From Vicinamibacterales bacterium (GTDB taxonomy: Bacteria > Acidobacteriota > Vicinamibacteria > Vicinamibacterales > Fen-181), in NCBI GenBank assembly GCA_036504215.1, contig DASXVO010000059.1, positions 1 to 64,000 on the forward strand: DNA of 64,000 bases, given 5' to 3'. The position numbers and the translations under genes were made by a program. The notes beneath the pieces were generated by a model. The model worked only from the letters and a program-made list of their open reading frames with translations, was not told where the DNA came from and searched no databases. Below, piece by piece: positions 36,180 through 45,143 of the stretch; within the stretch, counting starts at the first letter, position 1, and every line of letters starts with the position of its first letter.

Positions 36180-38984
36180 ATGAGACGAGCGCGTTGGATC
36201 GTCGTATTGTCGCTTGGAAGCCTGCTGGCGTTGCCACCAGCGCCCGCGATGGCGCAGGGCTCCGCCTCGGTGGAGGGGGTGGTCCGGGACACGAGCGGCG
36301 CCGTGGTCCCCGGCGTGTCGGTGACCGTCCGCAACGTGCGAACGGACCAAGCCCGAGCCACCACGACCGATGCCGCCGGATCGTTCACGGTGCTCGGGTT
36401 GCCGCCCGCCGAGTTCTATGAACTCCAGGCTGCAATCGCAGGGTTTCGGCCATCCCGTCAACTCGTGCAGTCGCTGGCAGCCGGCGAACGTCGGGTCACG
36501 GACCTCCGGCTCGAGCCCGCCGGGGTCACCGCGTCGGTGAATGTGACGCCGGACGCGGCCATCGCCCGCACGACCACGCCCGAACTGGGCGGGTCGCTGA
36601 CGCAGGCCCGGATCGAGCAGGTGCCGACGAACGGGCGCGACCTGGTCAGCCTCGCCTATCTGGTGCCGGGCGCAGCGCCGGCGCGGGGGTTCTACAACCT
36701 CGCGCCCCGGCTCACGATCAACGGATCCTCGTCGCTCGTCACCAACTACGCGGTCGACGGGTTCGACAACACCGATCTGTTCCTGGGCGGGCCGAAAGTT
36801 CCGGTGACGGTCGCTTCGACCCAGAATCTCGCAATTCTCGTGAACTCGTACTCGACCGAGTACGGCCGCACAGGCAACGGCGTGTTCGCCGTGACGACCA
36901 AGAGCGGCGCCAACCTGACCAGCGGCGACGCGTTCCTCACGGTGCGGCCCGGGAACGTCCTCGACGCCCCCAACTACTTCGCACCACGAGGCAGCGACAA
37001 ACAGGTGCTTCCGGACAGTTTCCGGCGAACCCAGGCAGGGGGCACGCTGGGCGGCCGGGTCGTCACCGATCGCACGTTCTTCTTCGTCAACGCAGAGGTC
37101 ACGCGAGAAGAGCAGGATGCGATCCTGACGTCGCCGTTGTCTGCGGGCCTCGCCCCGACCAGCTTCCACAACCTGGAGGCGATGACCAAGCTGGACCAGC
37201 GGTGGAACGAGCGCCAATCCACCTCGGTCAGGTACCTGTTCAGCGACTACACCCACGATCAGGACGCCGGGTTCATCGGCGGCCTCACGCTACCGTCGGC
37301 AGGCTTGCAGGTGAACTACCGGAACCAGTACGCGGCCTTGACCCACCGCTCGATCGTGGGCCGTCAGAGCCTCAACGAGCTCGGGCTCCAGGTCGGCCAA
37401 CTCCGTGCAAACTGGCGGTCGCTGGATCCCGGTCCGAGGGCCATCGTCACCGACCGTGGCGCGACGCTCGCCGTGATCGGAGCCGTCAGCAACGACTTCT
37501 TCTGGACCGAGAGCGATCTCCAGGTCCGCGACGTATTCAGCCACGTCGCCGGGCGCCACAGCCTCGAGGCCGGTGCAGATCTGCTGCGGGGCGCCTTCGA
37601 CATCCGGTCGGGCCCCGGTGCGCGCGGTGCCTACGTCGTCGACTTGGCAGGTCGAACGGTCGTGCCCTCGGGGCCGTTCCTGTCGGTATCCGATGTGCCG
37701 CGCGACGTCATGGTGTTGTCGTATTCGCAGTCGTTCGTGAACCCGGAGGTGATACGAACGCAGACACTGGTCGGGGCGTTCGTCGAAGACTCGATCCGCG
37801 CGGCGGCTGACTTGACGCTCACGCTTGGCGCGCGGTGGGACTACGACTCGGTGACCAATACGCCCGTCGGGCGGCCCGACCTCAACAACGTGGCGCCCCG
37901 AACGGGGTTCAGCTGGACGCCCGGGGGCAGCCAGCGCCACCAGGTTCGCGGCGGGTTCGGGATCTTCTACGAGCGGATTCCGTTTGCTGTCTACTCCGAC
38001 ACGGTCTTCAACAGTCCGGCTGCGGGCGCGATCGATGTGACGTTCGCGCCGGGAACGCCGTTCGCTCCGCCGCGGTTTCCGGCGACGCTTCCGCCCGGCG
38101 CGCTGTCGAACATCCCGGTCAGCCAGTTGCCGCCCCGCAATGTGCAGGTGTTCGACCCCAACCTGAAGAGTCCGTGGAACGCGCAGTTCTCGATCGGGTA
38201 CGTCGTGACGCTCGCCTGGGACGCGGCGTTGTCGGTCGACTACGTGCACAACAGTGGCCACAACCTGATCCGCCGCATCGACATCAATGCGCCGACGTCG
38301 CCGCCCGGTGGTGCGATCCGAACGGTGGCCGAGGCCGACGCGACACGGCCGGTCGCGCCCGCGCCGGGCGGATTCCGACTGATCGAGCAGGATCAGTCGT
38401 CGGGACGAAGCCGATTCGACGGCGTGTACATCAACCTGCGCAAGCGATACTCGCACGGAATCGCGCTCGACCTCGCGTACACCCTCTCGCGGACCCTGAA
38501 CAACACCGACGACATCAACTTCCGTCCGGTGGATAGCCGTCGTCCCGACGCCGAGTGGGGGGCGAGCCTGAACGACCGGCGACACGTGCTCGCGCTCAAC
38601 GCGATCGTCCGCCTCCCGCTGCGTATCGATCTCGCCCCCGTCCTGTTCGTGTCGAGCGGCCAGCCTCTCAATCCGCTCACCGGCGTGGACAACAACGGCG
38701 ACACGATCTTCAACGACCGGCCCGCCGGTGCGCGTCGGAACACCCTGAGAACGTCGGGCTTCCGTCAACTCGACCTCGGCATCGTTCGGGAATTCCACAC
38801 GACCCGCGGCGCGATTGAACTGCGCGCGGACGTGTTCAACGTCCTGAACACGGTCAATTTCTCCGGCTTCTTCAACTTCGGCGCGAGCGGCGTTCGGCCC
38901 GACGAGACTGGCACCCTGGCCTACCAGCCGACCGTGGCGGGTCCGGCGCGCCAGTTTCAGTTTCAGGCCCGATACCGGTTCTGA
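36180..38984 (+). CDS. TonB-dependent receptor, Oar-like with N-terminal carboxypeptidase-regulatory-like domain
   Basis: 934 aa outer-membrane protein. Signal peptide (1-25), then a CarboxypepD_reg-like beta-sandwich (VEGVVRDTSGAVVPGVSVTV, about 30-110), a plug with YSTEYGRTGNGVFAVTTKSG, and a long beta-barrel ending LNTVNFSGFFNFG ... RYRF, terminal Phe as in outer-membrane barrels. GGGAGAG precedes the ATG at 36180. Takes up an unknown large ligand, probably glycan-derived. DUF547 gene ends 59 bp upstream. Confidence 0.9.
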   Translation: MRRARWIVVLSLGSLLALPPAPAMAQGSASVEGVVRDTSGAVVPGVSVTVRNVRTDQARATTTDAAGSFTVLGLPPAEFYELQAAIAGFRPSRQLVQSLAAGERRVTDLRLEPAGVTASVNVTPDAAIARTTTPELGGSLTQARIEQVPTNGRDLVSLAYLVPGAAPARGFYNLAPRLTINGSSSLVTNYAVDGFDNTDLFLGGPKVPVTVASTQNLAILVNSYSTEYGRTGNGVFAVTTKSGANLTSGDAFLTVRPGNVLDAPNYFAPRGSDKQVLPDSFRRTQAGGTLGGRVVTDRTFFFVNAEVTREEQDAILTSPLSAGLAPTSFHNLEAMTKLDQRWNERQSTSVRYLFSDYTHDQDAGFIGGLTLPSAGLQVNYRNQYAALTHRSIVGRQSLNELGLQVGQLRANWRSLDPGPRAIVTDRGATLAVIGAVSNDFFWTESDLQVRDVFSHVAGRHSLEAGADLLRGAFDIRSGPGARGAYVVDLAGRTVVPSGPFLSVSDVPRDVMVLSYSQSFVNPEVIRTQTLVGAFVEDSIRAAADLTLTLGARWDYDSVTNTPVGRPDLNNVAPRTGFSWTPGGSQRHQVRGGFGIFYERIPFAVYSDTVFNSPAAGAIDVTFAPGTPFAPPRFPATLPPGALSNIPVSQLPPRNVQVFDPNLKSPWNAQFSIGYVVTLAWDAALSVDYVHNSGHNLIRRIDINAPTSPPGGAIRTVAEADATRPVAPAPGGFRLIEQDQSSGRSRFDGVYINLRKRYSHGIALDLAYTLSRTLNNTDDINFRPVDSRRPDAEWGASLNDRRHVLALNAIVRLPLRIDLAPVLFVSSGQPLNPLTGVDNNGDTIFNDRPAGARRNTLRTSGFRQLDLGIVREFHTTRGAIELRADVFNVLNTVNFSGFFNFGASGVRPDETGTLAYQPTVAGPARQFQFQARYRF

Positions 38985-39055
38985 TGTCGCGGCCCACGGC
39001 TGACGCTGGCCACCGATGGAATGTCTCCACGACTCCGGTAGAATAGAGAGGGCGC

Positions 39056-39085
39056 GGGGCCACTGCCGGGAACGACAGTGACCCC
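39056..39085. terminator. Hairpin after the TonB receptor gene
   Basis: GGGGCCACTG and CAGTGACCCC pair over nine of ten positions with a 10-base loop. No clear T-tract follows. Confidence 0.3.
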
Positions 39086-39213
39086 GGAACTGGTGGAACC
39101 CAAGGCCGTTGTTGCCAGAAGGCGCGCGTCATCCATAACTCACCGCAAGCGAAGGCTGTCTCGCCATAGCCGCGAAGCGGCGATCGCGGACCCCTTCAAC
39201 AGAATCCTGTCCC

Positions 39214-40707
39214 ATGTCTTCCCCTCGCGTTCGCTTTGCGCCGTCGCCGACTGGCTACCTGCACGTGGGCGGCGCCCGCACGGCGCTCTTCAACTGGCTC
39301 TATGCGCGGCACACGGGCGGCATCTTCGTTCTGCGCATCGAGGACACTGATGTCGAACGATCCTCGGAGGAGATGGTCGCGGGGATCCTCGACGGGATGA
39401 GGTGGCTCGGCCTCGACTGGGACGAGGGCCCCGAGGTCGGCGGCGCACACGCTCCCTACTTCCAGTCCGAGCGTCTCGATCGTTACCGCGCCGCCGCGGC
39501 CGCGCTCGTCGCCTCCGGCAAGGCGTACTACTGCTACTGCAATCCCGACGAGATCAAGGCCCGGCGCGAGGCGGCCGATCAGGCTGGCCAGTCGTGGAGC
39601 TACGACCGCACCTGCGCAAACCTCTCCGCGGACGAAATCGCGCGACGCGAGGCGGCCGGGGCAACGCGCGCCGTTCGTTTCCGCATGCCTGCCGGCGCCA
39701 CCGCGTTCGACGATGTGGTGCACGGGCGGATCGAGTTCGAGAACAGCGTCATCGAGGACTTCGTCGTCCTGCGTTCGGATCAGCAGCCGACCTACCACCT
39801 GTCGGTCGTCGTGGACGACATCGACATGCGGATCACGGACGTCGTCCGCGGCGACGATCACATCTCGAACACGCCCAAGCAGGTGCTGCTCTACGAGGCG
39901 CTCGGCGCGCCGGTGCCGCGCTTCGCGCACGTCCCGCTCATCCTCGGCCCCGACAAGCGCCGGCTCAGCAAGCGCCACGGCGCCACGTCGGTGATGGAGT
40001 ACGAGCGCCAGGGGTTCCTGCCCGAGGCGATGTTCAACTTCCTCGCGCTGCTGGGCTGGTCGCCGGGCAACGACCGCGAGTTGTTCACGCGCGAGGAACT
40101 CGTCCGCGATTTCTCGCTCGAAGGAATTGCGTCGAGCAACGCCGTGTTCAACCCGGAGAAGCTCGAGTGGTTCAACAGCCAGCATCTCGCGCGTCTCGGC
40201 GGCGACGAGCTGACGAACCGTCTCGAGCCGATGCTGCGCGAAGCCGGCCTGTGGGACGACGACGTCCGCGGCGCGCGGCGAGAGTGGTTCCATCAGGTGG
40301 TCGAGGTGTTGAAGCCCCGCGCGCGGAAGATCCGCGACCTCGCCGACCAGGGACGCTACTTCTTTGCCGATCCGGCGACCTACGACGAGGCGGCGGTGAA
40401 GAAGCACCTGGGCGTGGCAGGAGTGGGCGAGCACCTCGCCGCGTGGCGCGCGGTTGTCGCCGCGATCGATCCGTTCACGCCGGCCGCGATTGAATCGGCG
40501 CTGCGCGCGCTCGCGGAGTCGCGGGGCGTGAAGGCGGCCACACTCATTCACGCCACGCGAATTGCCGTGACGGGCCAGGGCGTCAGCCCCGGCGTCTTCG
40601 ACGTCGTCTCGCTGGTTGGCCGGGAACGCGCCGTGGCGCGGCTCGAGAAGCTCGAGCGCTTTCTGGCGGCGCCGCGCGATCAGGCCGCCGCCCCCCGGCC
40701 GGCCTGA
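39214..40707 (+). CDS. gltX: Glutamyl-tRNA synthetase
   Basis: 497-aa class I aminoacyl-tRNA synthetase. HIGH-type motif in APSPTGYLHVGGARTALFNW and KMSKS-type motif RRLSKRHGATSV are intact, and the C-terminal anticodon-binding region is complete. It charges tRNA-Glu; in bacteria without glutaminyl-tRNA synthetase it also mischarges tRNA-Gln for GatCAB. A tRNA-Gln gene lies 104 bp downstream in the same direction, consistent with that connection. Confidence 0.96.
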   Translation: MSSPRVRFAPSPTGYLHVGGARTALFNWLYARHTGGIFVLRIEDTDVERSSEEMVAGILDGMRWLGLDWDEGPEVGGAHAPYFQSERLDRYRAAAAALVASGKAYYCYCNPDEIKARREAADQAGQSWSYDRTCANLSADEIARREAAGATRAVRFRMPAGATAFDDVVHGRIEFENSVIEDFVVLRSDQQPTYHLSVVVDDIDMRITDVVRGDDHISNTPKQVLLYEALGAPVPRFAHVPLILGPDKRRLSKRHGATSVMEYERQGFLPEAMFNFLALLGWSPGNDRELFTREELVRDFSLEGIASSNAVFNPEKLEWFNSQHLARLGGDELTNRLEPMLREAGLWDDDVRGARREWFHQVVEVLKPRARKIRDLADQGRYFFADPATYDEAAVKKHLGVAGVGEHLAAWRAVVAAIDPFTPAAIESALRALAESRGVKAATLIHATRIAVTGQGVSPGVFDVVSLVGRERAVARLEKLERFLAAPRDQAAAPRPA

Positions 40708-40811
40708 CCGCCGAATGTGAGATAGTGAACGCAAGAACGCGCCTGTGGCTTGCGCAGCCGCGCGCCATTCGATAGAATTGGTGGTCTATTCGCGTCCTGC
40801 CTTGCCTGTAC

Positions 40812-40885
40812 TGGGAGGTCGTTCAACGGTAGGACTCGTGGCTCTGGACCACGATATCGGGGTTCGAATCCCTGCCTCCCAGCCA
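40812..40885 (+). tRNA. tRNA-Gln (CTG)
   Basis: Acceptor TGGGAGG pairs with CCTCCCA (40875-40881), discriminator G, encoded CCA. The anticodon loop CTCTGGA gives CTG (40844-40846). The 3' 44 bases (40842-40885) recur with two mismatches at 43456-43499, marking this tRNA as an integration site. Confidence 0.96.
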
Positions 40886-41289
40886 TTCGACTCGCCTGCA
40901 TCGGGCGCTCGCTCATGGCGAGCCGTCCCCGTGGAGAATGGCCCTGAGCCTGTCGAAGGGCCAAACAACCCTTTACACATCAATCGCTTGCGACCAATTG
41001 GTCCGGCTTCCTGAATTTGTGGTTTTGACCACGTTATCGGGGTGCCTGCCGTGCGCCCCGGAGGTGTCGTCCTAACACCTTGTCGTTGAGCGGGTTATGG
41101 CCACATCGACGAGCCTGGTTCGCCGAGCCTCGGTTGGTGATCTAGACAGGAAGTTGACGAAAAGGTCGCGCCACGACGGTCTGATGACGGGCGGTTCAGC
41201 GCTTCCTGAGCGGGTCGGTGTCCCATCGCGCGATTGCGGTACATGCGATCGGGATCGGCAGGACCGGAGGCACGACCGTGTGGGTGGGC

Positions 41290-41620
41290 ACGTCCCCGTT
41301 CCCGACCAAGCGTCACTGGACAATGACATCCAGCACTTCGCCAGCAGCGCCCGAACCGACGACCGAAGCGGTCGGTGCGTGGCAGCGCGCGTTCAAACGA
41401 ACGTCTCGCCTTGCCCTGCGGCCTTCGTGATTGGCAGGCCTATCTCGGCGGTGGAGTTCTGCTACGACAACCATCCCGGGCCTGGGCGCCCGGTGCCGCC
41501 GGCAAGACGAAACAACACAGGTCGTCGCCACCGATGTGGTGTTTCCGCCTCAAGGCCACAACCCCAGCACAGTTGACGCAGTTTTGCCGACGATGGCATC
41601 GTCGTCGATGACATCGATCC
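41290..41620 (+). pseudogene. Decayed paralogue of the CcbP-like N-terminal domain of the gene at 43824
   Basis: In shifting frames the translation gives DNDIQHFASSARTDD, AFVIGRPISAVEFCYDN and TTQVVATDVVFP, matching DNDIQEVVRTAQTDD, GFVIGEPISVVELCYDG and TTHVVAACDVVLLP in the intact gene at 43824-45047. DNA similarity starts near 41200 upstream of the coding part. The TPR-like remainder is absent. The other bases between 40886 and 41655 show no gene. Confidence 0.65.
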
Positions 41621-41655
41621 ACGGCATCTACTCAAGGGTCGTGAGGGGAGGAGGG

Positions 41656-42384
41656 GTGAGCAATTCAGACACAGCCTGTGCCGAGGGGGCGCCGGCGCGG
41701 GAGATCATTGTCGATATTGTCGCGGATGTTCGCGAACGGCCGTCCGAGACGTTCGCCGCTCTCGAGTCTCGGTCCGACGTCGCGATGACTCTCGCAACGC
41801 TGGAATTCGGGGACTACTCCATAGCAGGGCAAGTGTCGTTCGAACGCAAGACAGCCGACGATCTGGGGCGGTCGATCATCGACGGCAGGCTCTTCCGACA
41901 AATGTCCAGGCTACGGCGGCTCGCGGACCGTCCGGTCCTGCTCGTTGAAGGCCTCCTGCCGCAGACGACGCCATCCGGCGTGCCTTGGCACGCCGTCCGT
42001 GGCGCACTGGTCAGCGTCGCGGTGATCTTCGGGGTTCCGATCCTCATGACAGGGTGTCCCCACGAGAGTGCCGAGATGATTGTCGCTGCGGGCCGTCAAC
42101 TGGCGCGCAGCTCAAGCCTCGGGTATGCGCGGCCAGGGTATCGGCCGAAGGGCTGGCGGCGACGTTCATCGTTCATCCTGCAGGGTCTACCCAATGTCGG
42201 TCCTGCGCGCGCGCAAGCACTGCTCGACTCGTTCGGTAGCGTCGCAGCGGTGATGGCCGCGGGCTTCGAGGGGCTGGCGAACGTCGACGGTATCGGCGAG
42301 CGGGTCGCCGCATCTATCGTTCGGGCACTCGGACCTGAGCCGGTCGCTGAACCGCAAACCCTCGTCAACCGCTTCCCCGACTGA
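41656..42384 (+). CDS. ERCC4-type (XPF/MUS81-like) nuclease with helix-hairpin-helix tail
   Basis: 242 aa. The ERCC4 nuclease core is complete: DVRERPSE, LEFGDYSIAG and the hallmark FERKTADDLGRSIIDGRL (GDY...ERKxxxD). The C-terminal 60 residues form tandem helix-hairpin-helix motifs (LPNVGPARAQALL, VDGIGERVAASIV) for DNA binding. The arrangement equals the nuclease half of archaeal/eukaryotic XPF, without a helicase. The GTG start at 41656 is preceded by GGGAGGAGG. It lies inside the tRNA-Gln island and probably cuts branched or flap DNA. Confidence 0.85.
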   Translation: MSNSDTACAEGAPAREIIVDIVADVRERPSETFAALESRSDVAMTLATLEFGDYSIAGQVSFERKTADDLGRSIIDGRLFRQMSRLRRLADRPVLLVEGLLPQTTPSGVPWHAVRGALVSVAVIFGVPILMTGCPHESAEMIVAAGRQLARSSSLGYARPGYRPKGWRRRSSFILQGLPNVGPARAQALLDSFGSVAAVMAAGFEGLANVDGIGERVAASIVRALGPEPVAEPQTLVNRFPD

Positions 42385-42452
42385 CGACGGAGCGGTCCCT
42401 TTGGGCGCGTGCACACCCTGCCCCGGCGACCGCTGAGGGCGTGAGGACGCGA

Positions 42453-42488
42453 CAACAGATCTGTTGCTTCATACAACAGATCTGTTGT
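42453..42488. promoter_or_regulatory. Double palindromic operator of hicAB
   Basis: CAACAGATCTGTTG occurs twice (42453-42466 and 42474-42487), each a perfect 14-bp palindrome, 21 bp centre to centre (two helix turns) and just before hicA. Probably bound by the HTH of HicB for autoregulation. Confidence 0.7.
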
Positions 42489-42500
42489 AAGCTGATCCTG

Positions 42501-42683
42501 ATGACGAGCCAGGAATTCAAGCGCTGGCTTGGAAGGCAGGGCTGCGCGTTCGAACCGGGTCACGGCGGGCACTTGATCGTGCGGCACGGCAACAAGATGT
42601 CCATCCTGCCGATGCACGGCAAGCACAAGGAGTTGGGCAGCGGCCTGGTGAAGAGCATCAAGAAGGACCTGGAGCTGAAGTAG
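42501..42683 (+). CDS. hicA: HicA family toxin (mRNA interferase)
   Basis: 60 aa, double-stranded-RNA-binding-like fold with the catalytic His region GHGGHLIVRHGNKMSILPMH and basic C-terminus KHKELGSGLVKSIKKDL. The length is typical. The start at 42501 fits the family; upstream codons lie in the operator. hicB follows 54 bp later. Expected to cleave mRNA when free of HicB. Confidence 0.88.
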   Translation: MTSQEFKRWLGRQGCAFEPGHGGHLIVRHGNKMSILPMHGKHKELGSGLVKSIKKDLELK

Positions 42684-42737
42684 GGCGATGACGAATGCTG
42701 CGTGGTGGTGGACAGCCGCGTCGGGTTGGGGGTTGCC

Positions 42738-43262
42738 ATGGACTATCCGGTGAAGTTGGAGCGAGACGACAACGACACGATCTTGGTCAGCTTTCCAGAC
42801 TTTCCGGAGGCACATACCTACGGCGGCAACATGGAAGACGCGTTGATGCATGCGCCGGATGCTCTCGCCACGGTGATTGACGCCTACATCAGGGACCGGC
42901 GAGGCATTCCCTCTCCCTCGGCGTGTGTGACGACACACCGAGTGACGGTGCCTGCGCTGGTCGAGGCGAAGATCCGTTTGTACGAGACGATGCGCGAGGC
43001 GAAGATCGGCAAGTCAGAGCTCGCGAAACGGCTCGACTGGCACCCTCCCCAGGTCGATCGACTGCTTGCCATGACCCACGGGTCAAAGCTGGAGCAACTT
43101 GAAACGGCGTTCCGGGCCATGGGCAAACGCCTCGTCATCGAGGTCGAGGACATGACGGTCCTTCGCGACCGACCGAAGTCGGCGCCGCGTCGGCGGCGAC
43201 AGAACTCCGCATCTCTACCGCGACACGCCACTCCCGACCGGAGGCGCCGTCCGAGGCGCTAG
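42738..43262 (+). CDS. hicB: HicB family antitoxin with HTH domain
   Basis: 174 aa. N-terminal HicB RNase H-like fold (YPVKLERDDNDTILVSFPDF, EAHTYGG, ATVIDAYIRDRR), then an XRE/Cro helix-turn-helix (KIGKSELAKRLDWHPPQVDRL, about 95-135). The last 30 residues are an unusual Arg-rich tail (RPKSAPRRRRQNS). Start chosen at MDYPVKLERDD by family comparison; a GTG at 42702 would add 12 residues. Neutralises HicA and represses the operon. Confidence 0.87.
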   Translation: MDYPVKLERDDNDTILVSFPDFPEAHTYGGNMEDALMHAPDALATVIDAYIRDRRGIPSPSACVTTHRVTVPALVEAKIRLYETMREAKIGKSELAKRLDWHPPQVDRLLAMTHGSKLEQLETAFRAMGKRLVIEVEDMTVLRDRPKSAPRRRRQNSASLPRHATPDRRRRPRR

Positions 43263-43823
43263 AGGGGACCGTCGCCCGGCTTCGTCATCTCGAAAAGAGC
43301 TTGACCTCGTCGGAGCAAGGGAGCGCCGATCTTGACACGATGTTGACAAACTGCGCCCGCGACGGCCCGTGTTCGCCCCAGCCAGCCCGAAGGTCGTTGC
43401 AGAAAACCCGAGGAAAACCGCGACGATCGGTCACCGGCGTCTCCGGGCTTTCTGCCTCTGGACCACGTTATCGGGGTTCAAATCCCTGCCTCCCAGCCAA
43501 AACAATCCCTTTAGATATAGGCACTTACGGCACCGACAAAGGGCAGGCTGTGCGTCCGCCCTGACACCACGTCATCGGGCGCGGCGTCAACTCCCTCAAG
43601 TTGTTGATGCTCTTCGCCTTGCCGGTCGTGCAAGTGGACTCTCGGCGCCCTGGTGAGACACGAATGAGACACGCTGGCACCGGACGGCCGAGGGTCTACG
43701 GAGTGCCGCCGGCGCCTCCACTTTGTCGTCGACCGCGGTCCACGCAGTCCTGAACGGGTCGGTGGTCTGTCGCACGACGATACCGATGGCGAGTAGGATC
43801 GGCGGAACCGGAGGCAGGACCTT
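43263..43823. other. 561-bp spacer with att-like tRNA-Gln fragments
   Basis: Holds the 44-bp tRNA-Gln 3' duplicate at 43456-43499 and a more decayed fragment near 43565. From about 43735 it begins to resemble the DNA at 41200 that precedes the decayed paralogue. No gene seen. Confidence 0.5.
43456..43499 (+). repeat. tRNA-Gln 3' fragment (att site copy)
   Basis: Matches tRNA-Gln positions 40842-40885 in 42 of 44 bases, through the CCA. The 5' half of the tRNA is absent, so it is not a functional tRNA gene. Confidence 0.8.
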
Positions 43824-45047
43824 TTGACTCGACGCATCACCGATCCCGACCACAGGTCGCCAGACAACGACATCCAGGAAGTCGTCAGAACTGCTCAAAC
43901 CGACGACGACGGGTTCCGAGCGTGGCACGGCTTCTTGAATGAACGGGTCGCGTTGCCATGCGATGGCTTCGTGATCGGCGAGCCTATCTCGGTCGTGGAG
44001 CTCTGCTACGACGGCAATCCTCGCCGCGGCTTGACGGCGCGATATCGCCGGTCGGACCAGACCACGCATGTCGTGGCGGCTTGTGATGTCGTCCTTCTAC
44101 CTGGCAGCGCGGGTGGAGACGGGCTCGCTGCCTATCGCCGATGGCTGGGGCTCGAGCCCTTCCACCCAGAAACCCTCAGTGTTGGCGCCGCTCGCCAGCA
44201 CAAGGCCACGGCGCGGGACCTCCAGTTGACCGGCCCTGTCGAACTCGTTCTCCTCTCGGTGAAGGAGACGGCCGCGCGTTGTCTGCTGCTTGGGACCCGG
44301 CGTGCCATCACCCTCCGCGCCACTAAGCTGTGGGACGTCGTGCCCGGCGAAATCGTCGTCGTGAAGCCGCGCAAGCAATGGAGCTACGCCGGACAGCCAT
44401 ATCTTTCGGGCGAAGTGCAGTCGGCGCGGCTGGAGGTATCCGCGCTCGACCTCGTGCCCCTGAAGTTGAATGACGAGGGCGTGTGGGATCCGTGCGAGCA
44501 GTACTGGGGCGAGCCGGATGAACCGCTCGACGAGTGGGCGAAACCGATCATCGCTCGTGGCGAGAGACGCGAATTCGAGATGGAGCAGGTGCTGCCGGGC
44601 ACCGACCCCGAGGACCCAGAGTCCGACCCGATCACCGAATCGAACGATCTCAAAGACGCCGGCGACGTTCGCGGTGCGCTGAGAATACTGATGGGACTGT
44701 TCCAGGCCGACCTGCGCTGCCTCGACGCTCATGCGCATCTCGGCAACCTGGCATTCGAGCACGACCCCGAATTGGCGATTCGTCACTACGAAGTGGGCGT
44801 GCAGATCGGTGAGTTGTCGTTGCCCTCCGGCTTCGACGGTGTTTTGCCGTGGGGCGTCATCGACAACCGGCCCTTCCTTCGCTGCCTTCACGGATTCGGA
44901 CTCTGCTGTTGGCGCCTACGCCGATTCGACGAAGCCGAACGTGTCTTCGTTCGGATGCTCTGGCTCAACCCATCGGACAACCAGGGTGTCCGATTCCTGG
45001 TCGACGCCGTCCGCGCGCGAAGTCCCTGGGTTCCAGACAAGATGTGA
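43824..45047 (+). CDS. CcbP-like domain fused to TPR-type repeats
   Basis: 407 aa, no signal peptide. N-terminal part (about 10-110: PDNDIQEVVRTAQTDDDG, GFVIGEPISVVELCYDGNPR, AAYRRWLGLEP) resembles calcium-binding CcbP-like proteins. The C-terminal half has TPR-like helices (DAHAHLGNLAFEHDPELAIRHY; FGLCCWRLRRFDEAERVF). It starts with TTG behind GGAGG. It is followed by a second CcbP-like gene and the 611-aa protein. A decayed copy of its N-terminus lies across the island at 41290. Function unknown. Confidence 0.7.
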   Translation: MTRRITDPDHRSPDNDIQEVVRTAQTDDDGFRAWHGFLNERVALPCDGFVIGEPISVVELCYDGNPRRGLTARYRRSDQTTHVVAACDVVLLPGSAGGDGLAAYRRWLGLEPFHPETLSVGAARQHKATARDLQLTGPVELVLLSVKETAARCLLLGTRRAITLRATKLWDVVPGEIVVVKPRKQWSYAGQPYLSGEVQSARLEVSALDLVPLKLNDEGVWDPCEQYWGEPDEPLDEWAKPIIARGERREFEMEQVLPGTDPEDPESDPITESNDLKDAGDVRGALRILMGLFQADLRCLDAHAHLGNLAFEHDPELAIRHYEVGVQIGELSLPSGFDGVLPWGVIDNRPFLRCLHGFGLCCWRLRRFDEAERVFVRMLWLNPSDNQGVRFLVDAVRARSPWVPDKM

Positions 45048-45143
45048 GTAGTTCGTGGCTGGAGGCGCGATTGGTGGCGAGCCGACCAGTGAAGCGGCAG
45101 CGACGTCAGTGGTCGGTTGGGTGGAATCTCGGAGGAGCGACGC

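Larger units (their letters stand above)
40842..43499. mobile_element. Remnant island integrated at tRNA-Gln
   Basis: Bounded by the 3' part of tRNA-Gln and a 44-bp near-identical copy at 43456-43499 (attL/attR-like). Inside are a decayed CcbP-like gene, an ERCC4 nuclease and HicAB. Further, more decayed pieces of the same tRNA segment occur at 41034-41050 (GACCACGTTATCGGGGT) and about 43565-43580. No integrase gene remains. Confidence 0.65.

Noticed and set aside
37290-38798. Long open frame antisense to the first TonB receptor
   Set aside because: No recognisable motifs; the sense frame is a complete receptor with signal peptide and C-terminal Phe.
39196-40734. 512-codon frame antisense to gltX
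   Set aside because: Shadow of a highly conserved gene in GC-rich DNA.
43456-43499. Second tRNA-Gln gene
   Set aside because: Only the anticodon-to-3' half is present; the acceptor 5' strand and D-arm are missing.
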